From assembly GCA_049297695.1 (NCBI GenBank), contig JBAQUT010000052.1, positions 1 to 12,140 on the forward strand: a stretch of DNA of 12,140 nt. Reading direction: 5' to 3'. Origin of the DNA: JACKLD01 sp049297695. GTDB lineage: Bacteria > Pseudomonadota > Alphaproteobacteria > UBA2136 > UBA6156. The notes beneath the pieces were generated by a model, which did not search any database, had not been told where the DNA came from, and worked only from the letters and a program-made list of their open reading frames with translations. Numbering within the stretch: the first letter of the stretch is position 1; every line of letters begins with the position of its first letter. The position numbers were made by a program, and so were the translations under genes. Below are positions 1 to 5,769 of the stretch, in pieces.

Positions 1-322
1 CTTCTCGGCTGGTCACTTCGCTGCGGCCATTTTCGGTCAATTGCTGCTCCATGTCGTTCACCAAACGGGCAATCTCGGTGGCAGGCACGGGGCGCTTCCG
101 CAAGGCTGTCAGCAAACTCTTGGTCAATTTGTCGCGGTCAAACAGCTCACGCCGGCCATCCCGCTTCAGCACCACCACCTGCTGTACCTGAAACTTTTCA
201 AACGTCGTAAATCGCCGCCCACAGGCATCACACTCCCGCCGCCTGCGTATTACTTTCCCGTCGTCACTGGGGCGGCTGTCTTTCACTTGCGTGTCGTCAT
301 GGCTGCAAAAAGGGCATTTCAT
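1..322 (-). CDS. nrdR: Transcriptional repressor NrdR (5' part; gene runs off the left edge)
   Basis: NrdR is the zinc-ribbon and ATP-cone repressor of ribonucleotide reductase genes. It senses ATP/dATP in the cytoplasm. The visible 107 residues begin MKCPFCSHDD and carry the zinc ribbon with Cys3 and Cys6 paired with Cys31 and Cys34, followed by RRFTTFE. The start of the ATP-cone (VVVLKRDGRRELFDRDKL) comes next. All of these are family hallmarks. The ATG at 320-322 is the only sensible start, because the zinc ribbon begins at residue 3. GGGGA lies about 10 bases upstream and may act as a ribosome site. The rest of the ATP-cone and the stop lie left of base 1. Its place downstream of glyA matches the usual alphaproteobacterial order, although three extra genes separate the two here. 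The identification is secure. Confidence 0.95.
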   Translation of the reverse strand, partial: MKCPFCSHDDTQVKDSRPSDDGKVIRRRRECDACGRRFTTFEKFQVQQVVVLKRDGRRELFDRDKLTKSLLTALRKRPVPATEIARLVNDMEQQLTENGRSEVTSRE

Positions 323-367
323 AGGGCCACTATCCCCATTCTTTCATGGTTTTGTCCACACATCCCC

Positions 368-973
368 CTATTCCTTCACAGGCCCCTGTGGCTTTTTACC
401 CCCAAACGGCACCTTGAAATCATCTTCCCGCAACGCCGTACTCAACACCGGCCCACACGCACCACCCCGCTGCAAGGCCGTGGCACACGCCTTCATAGCC
501 GTTATACTGCATGCCACCCGTGGGTCATACGCCTTAATGGCCCGGCACACCCGCTGGTCCACATCAAAAACCGCTGCCGCCTTAGCCTCCATCCGCTTCA
601 CCTCCGCCGCACTCGGCATTGGCTTAGGCTTGGGTGGGTTTTCCGCCCCCCGTATCACCGCCAACGCCTTAGCAGGCGTGTCAAACTTATTCAAACAGGT
701 TACCCCCCCTTGATACCCCACAGGATCCTTCTCAAACTTCTCCAACGCTGGCAAACACTTCCGCGCCGCCTCCGCCATATCGCCAGGGCTTTTCTCACCC
801 GTCACCAAGGTTTTCCCTGCTTTTACAGTCTTTTTCCCAGCTTTTCCAACATCCTCCACAGGGGCAAACACCTTCTTCAACCCCTCCCAAAACCCCTCCG
901 CCCGAGTCTCATTCCCAACGCCCAGCACCGGCCCCATCACCGCCAACACCGTCAAGGCCTTCCGCCATCTCAT
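368..973 (-). CDS. Secreted six-cysteine protein of unknown function
   Basis: I do not recognise this 201-residue protein. It starts with a basic, then hydrophobic segment (MRWRKALTVLAVMGPVLGVG) and a plausible signal-peptidase site after TRA near residue 25. The mature protein is probably periplasmic or secreted. A Lys/Gly-rich stretch follows (about 40-62), then six cysteines at 73, 93, 143, 155, 163 and 173, which could form three disulfides. A Pro/Lys linker sits near 111-120. Two Cys-containing helical units seem to flank it, RKCLPALEKF before and the RVCRAIKAYD to MKACATAL part after. There is no SD before the ATG. A TATAAA box ends five bases upstream, so the transcript may be leaderless. 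It lies between a Fic gene and nrdR on the same strand. The real reading frame is supported by the signal peptide and regular cysteines; a longer plus-strand frame over the same bases is low-complexity Pro/His/Arg and is rejected. Confidence 0.72.
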   Translation of the reverse strand: MRWRKALTVLAVMGPVLGVGNETRAEGFWEGLKKVFAPVEDVGKAGKKTVKAGKTLVTGEKSPGDMAEAARKCLPALEKFEKDPVGYQGGVTCLNKFDTPAKALAVIRGAENPPKPKPMPSAAEVKRMEAKAAAVFDVDQRVCRAIKAYDPRVACSITAMKACATALQRGGACGPVLSTALREDDFKVPFGGKKPQGPVKE

Positions 974-989
974 GTTGTTTTATAACAAC
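974..989. repeat. Perfect 6-bp inverted repeat touching the start codon of the secreted-protein gene
   Basis: GTTGTT and AACAAC flank a 4-base centre (TTAT). The repeat covers the -10-like TATAAA box (979-984, minus strand) of the secreted-protein gene and ends at its ATG. It could be an operator, or chance in an AT-rich spot. No good -35 box is seen at normal spacing. Confidence 0.3.
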
Positions 990-1019
990 CACCACAAACC
1001 TATCTGACCAATTCCCTCC

Positions 1020-1577
1020 CTACACCCGCGACGAATCCAATTGAATCTCCAAATACCGCCCCAACATGGTTTGAAGGGGCACCAAATCAGGGGCTCCTCG
1101 GCTTACCACCGCTTCCGTAGCATGCTGCAACCCTGCATAATACTCCCGAGGCTCTTGTCGTATCTGTTGTAAAATAGTCGTACGTCCCGGCAACCACATC
1201 CCATACTTTCGGCACATCACAAAATAAGCCGCCACCCGTGCTGTCCGCCCGTTCCCATCCTCAAACGGATGCACGTGCGTCAATCCCCACAGCGCAAAGG
1301 CCGCAAGTTCCAAAACACCCCGCGTCTCCCAATCCCTATGACACCCAACAATGTAATCCCCAAAAGCTTTATCAACCGCATATCTATCAGGAGGTGTAAA
1401 TTTAGCTCCTTCAATATAAACCTCACTGTTACGAACCTTCCCTGCCGACTCAGACAAATTCAAAACAGCCAAATGGTTTAACGAACACAAAAACGATCCC
1501 GTCAACCACAAATGGGCGTTTCTCTTACCATGTAACGATATCTGCACATTGTCATAAAGGAACGATTGCAACATCAA
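1020..1577 (-). CDS. Fic-domain protein (probable AMP-transferase, toxin-like)
   Basis: Fic enzymes transfer AMP, or sometimes another nucleotide part, from a nucleotide to a hydroxyl group on a target protein. This 185-residue protein has the full active-site motif HPFEDGNGRTAR at 103-114, matching HxFx(D/E)GNGRxxR with catalytic His103. Upstream is the usual substrate-docking flap (VRNSEVYIEGAKFTPP, 48-63). It should therefore be catalytically competent. No inhibitory (S/T)xxxE(G/N) helix is seen within the protein, so any control would have to come from a partner. The gene just upstream (1645-1872) is the obvious candidate. An in-frame TGA lies shortly upstream. The start is either TTG at 1577 or ATG at 1574, with ATG more likely. 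Neither has a clear SD. The 67-base gap to the upstream gene is larger than in tight toxin-antitoxin pairs. The family call is firm; the target and toxin role are inference. Confidence 0.9.
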   Translation of the reverse strand: MMLQSFLYDNVQISLHGKRNAHLWLTGSFLCSLNHLAVLNLSESAGKVRNSEVYIEGAKFTPPDRYAVDKAFGDYIVGCHRDWETRGVLELAAFALWGLTHVHPFEDGNGRTARVAAYFVMCRKYGMWLPGRTTILQQIRQEPREYYAGLQHATEAVVSRGAPDLVPLQTMLGRYLEIQLDSSRV

Positions 1578-1644
1578 TGCATTTCGCTGGTAAATGTGTC
1601 AGTAAATAAGTGGTTCCTTAACACGATCAACCAAACACGTCATA

Positions 1645-1872
1645 TTATCTCTCAACCATGTTTGAAGTAACAGAAGGATTCTCCAAATACCTTTGAGTAC
1701 TTATTATCTCTTCTTTTTCAATATCATCAGGCAAACCCATATGCTCATCACTTGCCATCCCCAAAACCACCGAAAGCTGGTTTTGCTTACGCTCTTCATT
1801 CCCCATTTTTTTACCTTGCAACCGTTCAACTCGTGCCCGCAACCGCAACTCCATGGCATCAAGTTCATTCAT
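1645..1872 (-). CDS. Small charged protein upstream of fic; possible antitoxin
   Basis: This is a 75-residue, strongly charged and mostly helical protein of no family I recognise. The first 30 residues are rich in Arg, Glu and Leu (MELRLRARVERLQGKK) and could form a coiled coil. The C-terminal part has ISTQRYLENPSV (57-68). Class I Fic antitoxins use (S/T)xxxE(G/N). Here Glu64-Asn65 are present, but the residue four before Glu is Gln60, with Ser58 and Thr59 one or two further back, so the motif is only approximate. Gene order (small gene first, fic second, same strand) fits an antitoxin-toxin pair. It begins 32 bases after glyA ends. A promoter-like TTGACG-16 bp-TATACG overlaps the glyA stop and would start transcription only a few bases before the ATG. 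An overlapping plus-strand frame looks less like protein. Confidence 0.6.
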   Translation of the reverse strand: MNELDAMELRLRARVERLQGKKMGNEERKQNQLSVVLGMASDEHMGLPDDIEKEEIISTQRYLENPSVTSNMVER

Positions 1873-1880
1873 ACCTATAC

Positions 1881-1908
1881 CGTATACCTTTCGTTAACTC
1901 TCCGTCAA
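1881..1908 (-). promoter_or_regulatory. Candidate promoter of the small gene-fic pair, overlapping the glyA stop
   Basis: On the minus strand TTGACG (1903-1908) and TATACG (1881-1886) are separated by 16 bases. The -35 box includes the TGA stop of glyA. Only eight bases separate the -10 box from the ATG of the small gene, so its mRNA would have almost no leader. This would let the pair be expressed apart from glyA. It is a consensus match read by eye. Confidence 0.4.
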
Positions 1909-3188
1909 GCCGCCTTCGCCATAACTTCCGGATAAATCGGGAACCGCCCGCACATCGCCATAACCCCATCTTTCACACGGGCCGCAACCTCGGCTTCGTT
2001 CCCGTCTTTCATGGCCGCCACCATCTCGGCAATCCACGTGCCAATCTGGGCAAACTCGGCCTCGCCAAAGCCCCGCGTGGTGCCCGCCGCACTGCCCAAC
2101 CGGATGCCGCTGGTGTTCATCGGGCTCGCCGTATCATACGGCACCATGTTTTTGTTGCAGGTCAGGCCCACTTCATCCAGCGCGTGCTCCACAGCCTTGC
2201 CGGTTAGGCCTTGGGGCCGCAAATCCACCAAACACAAGTGGTTGTCGCTGCCACCGCTCACCAACCGAATTCCACCTTTCTCCAACGCCTTGCACATGGC
2301 CTGCACGTTGGCCAAAACCTGCTTTTGGTACATCTTGAACTCGGGCTGCAAAGCCTCTCCAAATGCCACGGCTTTGGCCGCAATCACATGCATCAACGGC
2401 CCGCCCTGCAACCCGGGGAACACCGCACTGTTGATCTTCTTCGCCAACGCCTCGTCGTTGGTCAAAATCATTCCTCCCCGTGGCCCGCGCAGGGTTTTGT
2501 GGGTGGTGGTGGTCACCACATCGGCGTGGGGGAACGGGCTTGCATGCACCCCCGCCGCCACCAACCCCGCAATGTGGGCAATGTCGGCCATCATTTTGGC
2601 CCCCACTTTATGGGCGATGGCCGCAATGCGGGCAAAATCAATCGTGCGGGCATAGGCGCTGGCCCCCACGGTAATCAGCTTGGGCTTCACCTCCACCGCC
2701 ATCCGTTCCACTTCGTCATAATCAATAACTTCATTAGCTTGCGTCACACTGTAAAAGTGAGCTTTAAACCATTTCCCACTCATATTCGCAGGGTGACCAT
2801 GGGTCAAATGCCCACCATGGTCCAACCGCAGCCCCAAAATGCTATCCCCCGGCTCCAGCAACGCCATAAACACGGCTTGGTTGGCTTGGCTGCCGCTGTG
2901 AGGCTGCACGTTGGCAAACTGGCATCCAAACAGCTGCTTGGCCCGCTCAATGGCCAAATCTTCCACCAAATCCACCGCAAAACACCCGCCGTAATAGCGC
3001 TTGCCGCTGTACCCTTCGGCATACTTGTTGGTCATAATGCTACCTTGGGCCTCAAGTACGGCACGGCTCACAATGTTCTCGCTGGCAATCAGCTCAATGC
3101 TGTTTTGCTGACGCGCCAATTCCTTGGCAATGGCCTCCGCCACGGGTTTGTCGGCCTGCGCCACGCTGTTGATGTAAAAGGTATTCAT
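1905..3188 (-). CDS. glyA: Serine hydroxymethyltransferase
   Basis: GlyA is a cytoplasmic pyridoxal-phosphate enzyme that interconverts serine plus tetrahydrofolate with glycine plus 5,10-methylene-tetrahydrofolate, the main source of one-carbon units. The 427-residue protein has normal family length. It shows IELIASEN at 31-38, YAEGYSGKRYYGGC at 56-69, LDHGGHLTHG at 122-131, Asp202 and His205 for cofactor binding, and TTTTHKTLRGPRGG with cofactor lysine Lys231. All key residues are present. The frame could extend 35 codons upstream to 3293, but that extension has no homology-like pattern. The ATG at 3186-3188 is preceded by AAAGGAGAG at ideal spacing, so this start is chosen. A candidate promoter lies at 3296-3324, giving a leader of about 100 bases. 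I see no riboswitch in it, although I cannot fold it. Its neighbours rpiB and nrdR are the usual partners in Alphaproteobacteria. Confidence 0.97.
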   Translation of the reverse strand: MNTFYINSVAQADKPVAEAIAKELARQQNSIELIASENIVSRAVLEAQGSIMTNKYAEGYSGKRYYGGCFAVDLVEDLAIERAKQLFGCQFANVQPHSGSQANQAVFMALLEPGDSILGLRLDHGGHLTHGHPANMSGKWFKAHFYSVTQANEVIDYDEVERMAVEVKPKLITVGASAYARTIDFARIAAIAHKVGAKMMADIAHIAGLVAAGVHASPFPHADVVTTTTHKTLRGPRGGMILTNDEALAKKINSAVFPGLQGGPLMHVIAAKAVAFGEALQPEFKMYQKQVLANVQAMCKALEKGGIRLVSGGSDNHLCLVDLRPQGLTGKAVEHALDEVGLTCNKNMVPYDTASPMNTSGIRLGSAAGTTRGFGEAEFAQIGTWIAEMVAAMKDGNEAEVAARVKDGVMAMCGRFPIYPEVMAKAA

Positions 3189-3193
3189 GGTAG

Positions 3194-3202
3194 CTCTCCT
3201 TT
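3194..3202 (-). promoter_or_regulatory. Strong ribosome-binding site that fixes the glyA start
   Basis: The minus strand reads AAAGGAGAG followed by CTACC and ATG. This near-consensus SD sits at normal spacing from the ATG at 3186-3188 and argues against the longer frame that begins at 3293. Confidence 0.7.
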
Positions 3203-3276
3203 GTGTTTTACACCACAAATCTACCCCACTCCTTCCCACCCCGTCTCGCTTCTTGCCCATAACAACAACATTTTTC

Positions 3277-3305
3277 TTGCATACATATAACAAAAATCAT
3301 ATACA
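3277..3305 (+). promoter_or_regulatory. Candidate promoter of the plus-strand regulator-like gene (leaderless)
   Basis: TTGCAT (3277-3282) and TATACA (3300-3305) are 17 bases apart. Six bases separate the -10 box from the ATG at 3312, so transcription would begin at or next to the start codon. The lack of any SD before that ATG agrees. The match to consensus is moderate. Confidence 0.4.
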
Positions 3306-3324
3306 ACAACCATGAGAAGCTCAA
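3296..3324 (-). promoter_or_regulatory. Candidate glyA promoter
   Basis: On the minus strand TTGAGC (3319-3324) and TATGAT (3296-3301) are 17 bases apart. The -10 box shares bases 3300-3301 with the opposing -10 box. The -35 box lies inside the first codons of the plus-strand gene. The two promoters could hardly be occupied at the same time. Confidence 0.45.
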
Positions 3325-3842
3325 AAATTTACACAGACTCAATTTTAAAACAAGCCATTGAGCTTCATGAAAAAGAAAACTTAAAATGGGCTGAAGTTGC
3401 TGTAAAACTAAATTTACCGAGTGAGGATTCTCTCAAAGTTGCAATCTCTCTCTATCGTAAAAAACACAACTTACCCACAGACCGCAATACTCTACTCTTT
3501 CCAAACGAGCTTCTTGCTCGGATTAAAACAGAACTCACCAACAACCCCAAAATCACCCCTACCGACATTGCCCGACGTGAAAAATTAAACCTTAACAGTC
3601 TGATCACCATGCTATCTAAGTACAAGCGAGAACATAATAAATCTCAAAATTACACAGCCCTTTCCAACCCAATCCCATCTCAACCCCCAAAACCGTCTCA
3701 ACCCGTAGTTCAACTGTCTACCGAAATATGTTTATCCAAAGGCATCATAAAAAGCTGCCAAGGTCACGCCGTTATCAACAAACTCTATTGCCAAAACTGC
3801 CAGTTAGCACGAGATAAAGTCACTCAAAGCTTGGCTGATTAA
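3312..3842 (+). CDS. Putative DNA-binding protein with duplicated helical unit and zinc-knuckle-like C-terminus
   Basis: I do not recognise this 176-residue, Lys/Asn-rich protein. It contains two similar helical units. The first is WAEVAVKLNLPSEDSLKVAI with following SLYRKKHN (26-53). The second is TDIARREKLNLNSLITMLSK with following YKREHN (84-109). Both share an LNL turn and an S-x-Y/K-x-x-HN ending, and look like helix-turn-helix modules. A Pro/Ser/Gln linker (119-134) leads to CQGH (149-152) and CQNC (160-163), a CxxH-x7-CxxC arrangement able to bind one zinc. It is therefore probably a small regulator. It diverges from glyA with overlapping promoters and ends four bases from the convergent rpiB-like stop. 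Its base composition is much more AT-rich than that of its neighbours, and the usual rpiB-glyA adjacency is broken, which points to acquisition by transfer. There is no SD. Confidence 0.75.
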   Translation: MRSSKIYTDSILKQAIELHEKENLKWAEVAVKLNLPSEDSLKVAISLYRKKHNLPTDRNTLLFPNELLARIKTELTNNPKITPTDIARREKLNLNSLITMLSKYKREHNKSQNYTALSNPIPSQPPKPSQPVVQLSTEICLSKGIIKSCQGHAVINKLYCQNCQLARDKVTQSLAD

Positions 3843-3846
3843 CCAA

Positions 3847-4293
3847 CTAAACCACCGGCCGCTCCGCCAACCGCGCCAAGCGTTTTACACGCCGCTCCAA
3901 CGCCTCAAACGGAGTTGCCAAAAACACCTCCACAAACCTCTCTGCCTCCGCAGGCGTCACAAAATGCCCCGCCAACGCCAACACATTCACATCGCTGGCC
4001 TCGCGGTCATGCTTCAGCACTTCCACATTCCACCCCACCACGGCTCGCAACCCGTCAAACTTGTTGGCCCGCACAGCCAAGGCACCGCCGCTCATGCACA
4101 CCACAATCGCCCGGTCGGCCACACCTTTCACCACCGCCGCAAAGGCCTTGTCGGCATCATCCAACAAGGTAGCAACAGGCTCCACGCCCTCGCACCCCAT
4201 GTCCATCACGGTATGGCCCCGTCCCTCCAACCATGCCTTCAACCACAGTTTCAGGGGGTAACCATAATGGTCACAACTCATCGCAATCTTCAT
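3847..4293 (-). CDS. rpiB: RpiB/LacAB-family sugar-phosphate isomerase with altered active site
   Basis: RpiB interconverts ribose 5-phosphate and ribulose 5-phosphate. The 148-residue protein has the family length and frame: MKIAMSCDHYGYPLK (the fold's CDHxG), RANKFDGLRAVVG, and DVNVLALAGHF. It keeps His9 and the catalytic cysteine Cys66. The usual CGTGxG loop is CMSGGA here (66-71). Compared with E. coli RpiB from memory, catalytic His99 is Ala99, Arg110 is His, Arg133 is Glu, and the Asp-Tyr-Pro triplet around 42-44 is missing. Phosphate and sugar contacts must differ. It may act on another sugar phosphate or be inactive. Its place next to glyA is where the normal rpiB lies in many Alphaproteobacteria, so it may be the only copy. 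The stop is four bases from the convergent upstream gene. The family call is firm; the exact reaction is uncertain. Confidence 0.82.
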   Translation of the reverse strand: MKIAMSCDHYGYPLKLWLKAWLEGRGHTVMDMGCEGVEPVATLLDDADKAFAAVVKGVADRAIVVCMSGGALAVRANKFDGLRAVVGWNVEVLKHDREASDVNVLALAGHFVTPAEAERFVEVFLATPFEALERRVKRLARLAERPVV

Positions 4294-4324
4294 AAACCTA
4301 AACTAAACACCTGCACCAAGGCTG

Positions 4325-4882
4325 TCAAACCACCGCATCCACCTTGCGCACCACGGCACCATCCGCCTTGGGCAGGTTTAAAGGCTTGGCCTGGGCCGCC
4401 ACCGCTTGCACCACAGGCGCCGCCTGAACAGCCCTGCTTTGCGCCGCCACGGTGGCCAACGCCGTGTCCAAACTCACACCCCGCGCTTGGCGGGCCACAG
4501 CCTCCAACTGCTGCTGGGCATTCACCGCCGTCTGCTCGTGGCTCACACTTGGTTTTTCCGTCAAATTCAAACCATAGGCCCTCAAGGCCGTCAAAAGGTT
4601 CCACCGCGGAACGGTGTGGGTGCTGGTAGTGTTCAAGTAAACCCCAAGGCCGGATACCTTGTCCAAAGCCCCGCTCCGCATCGGCTGGGCCTGAATGTAC
4701 GCGTCAATGTCCATCGCCACAGCCACCAAAGCAGTACGCTGGTCGGCGGTTATCCCCTCGCTGGCCGCAATCTGGCTTATCACCGCCCGCGTGTCGGGCT
4801 GAACCGCATCCAAAGCAACAGCAGGGGCCGTAAGCCCCGCTTGCACTACCGAAACAGCCTGCAAAGCATCCATGTTCGTCAT
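4325..4882 (-). CDS. Ala/Val/Gln-rich protein of unknown function
   Basis: I do not recognise this 185-residue protein. It has no cysteine, no signal peptide and no membrane segment. Ala, Val and Gln dominate, most strongly in the C-terminal third (120-165), where long helices with a possible coiled-coil character are likely. A middle part with Trp94 and the NLLTALRAYGLNLTEK segment (95-110) looks more ordinary. The start at 4882 is chosen because GGGAGAG lies seven bases upstream; the frame could reach 4927 but without an SD. An MD start nine bases downstream is also possible. A candidate promoter lies at 4953-4980. It ends about 30 bases before the rpiB-like gene starts, on the same strand, so the two may be co-transcribed. 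Overlapping frames at 4290-4604 and on the plus strand are rejected as shadows. Confidence 0.65.
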   Translation of the reverse strand: MTNMDALQAVSVVQAGLTAPAVALDAVQPDTRAVISQIAASEGITADQRTALVAVAMDIDAYIQAQPMRSGALDKVSGLGVYLNTTSTHTVPRWNLLTALRAYGLNLTEKPSVSHEQTAVNAQQQLEAVARQARGVSLDTALATVAAQSRAVQAAPVVQAVAAQAKPLNLPKADGAVVRKVDAVV

Positions 4883-4952
4883 CCTGACTCTCTCCCAGTC
4901 CCGCAATTCAGGTGTTCCAAGCCTCAATCACGTCGCCATCCTGGCTAACTGT

Positions 4953-4980
4953 ATGATAATCCATTAGCCACCCAACGCAA
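4953..4980 (-). promoter_or_regulatory. Candidate promoter before the Ala/Val/Gln-rich gene
   Basis: On the minus strand TTGCGT (4975-4980) and TATCAT (4953-4958) are 16 bases apart, giving a leader of roughly 65 bases before the ATG at 4882. This is the only promoter-like pair I noticed in the 4883-5054 gap, which otherwise shows no gene, repeat or clear hairpin. Confidence 0.3.
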
Positions 4981-5054
4981 GGCTTTCCCCTATACGTCAA
5001 GTATTCATATGCTCATTTCTTAAACACTATGACACCAAAATACAACACAACGTT

Positions 5055-5732
5055 TTATCGGCTAAGTAAATTAAAAGGGCTGCTAGATCTAAACAGAATT
5101 TGGTTACCCGTAACATCTCGAGAAGGCCACACTCCTCCTCCTCCAGCGAGATAATCATCTTTTTTATAAATAACACTTATATTTAACCCCGATTTTTCAA
5201 ATTCAATCCCTGCACCACCCAACCATGCTCCTTCATGAAACCTCTGCACTTCTTTTATTTGGCCATTCGGTAACTTTTGTATGTCACGATGAGACCTGAT
5301 TCCAACTTGAACTCCAAACGTCCCAAAAATTTTAACAGGGCCCGTTAACGCCGTATCAAATTTGGCGACATCAACTTGCAATGTAGGGCCTACAAACATA
5401 CGTAGTCCTGGCTCCGCTTCAGCACGGACAGTACGCGTACCATCAAAACCTAAAATTTTAAACCCTTGTACACCTTGAAGTTCAGCCTCTGCTCCCAAAG
5501 TCACAAAATTACCAATATTCACAAGTTTACACCCAAAGCTGATAGCACCTGTACCCACAAATTTTATTTTATCCCCACCTGCATTAGGGCGGTATTGGCC
5601 TGCCGTAGCCCCCGCATAACAATCTTTTTTATAATCTATTTTATAAGGTTCAGCCAAGGCTTCTGTAGCACTTAACACACCAATGGCTGTCATTATGCTC
5701 CGCGTTACAGGTGAGTTCATAATCTGTTTCAT
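5055..5732 (-). CDS. Exported glycine-rich protein, possibly a small outer-membrane beta-barrel
   Basis: This 225-residue protein has a signal peptide (residues 1-27: basic start, hydrophobic SIMTAIGVLSATEALA, predicted cut after ALA). The mature part consists of alternating polar and hydrophobic stretches with many Gly and aromatic residues. Examples are FVTLGAEAELQGVQGF, PVKIFGTFGVQVGIRS and GLNISVIYK, with a charged loop near 148-166. Such a pattern suits a small beta-barrel or beta-sandwich in the outer membrane or periplasm. The last residue is Arg rather than the Phe common in classical porins. Two cysteines (38 and 68) could pair. The ATG at 5732 is preferred over an upstream frame start at 5750 because it places the signal peptide correctly and has AGGTG just upstream. 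It lies 37 bases after murA on the same strand and is likely co-transcribed. It is more AT-rich than murA. Function is unknown. Confidence 0.72.
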   Translation of the reverse strand: MKQIMNSPVTRSIMTAIGVLSATEALAEPYKIDYKKDCYAGATAGQYRPNAGGDKIKFVGTGAISFGCKLVNIGNFVTLGAEAELQGVQGFKILGFDGTRTVRAEAEPGLRMFVGPTLQVDVAKFDTALTGPVKIFGTFGVQVGIRSHRDIQKLPNGQIKEVQRFHEGAWLGGAGIEFEKSGLNISVIYKKDDYLAGGGGVWPSRDVTGNQILFRSSSPFNLLSR

Positions 5733-5769
5733 ACACCTAACATAGGGCACTCAAAAGCACTTTTAAGGC

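Noticed and set aside
41..985. A 314-codon open frame on the plus strand
   Set aside because: It runs antisense to nrdR and the secreted-protein gene. Its product is Pro/His/Arg-rich with no domain pattern, as expected from the reverse of GC-rich genes.
2211..3290. A 359-codon open frame on the plus strand
   Set aside because: It is the antisense shadow of glyA; the product is His/Gln/Pro-rich and lacks any motif.
3189..3293. A 35-residue N-terminal extension of GlyA
   Set aside because: The strong SD before the ATG at 3188 and the usual GlyA length favour the shorter protein; the extension also covers the promoter region.
4290..4604. A Gly/Cys-rich 104-codon frame on the minus strand
   Set aside because: It overlaps the Ala/Val/Gln-rich gene in another frame, is of low complexity and has no supported start.
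5742..5766. Short repeat and AAAAGCACTTTT palindrome between murA and the exported-protein gene
   Set aside because: The stem is only five weak pairs with a two-base loop and no proper U run, so a terminator call is not supported.
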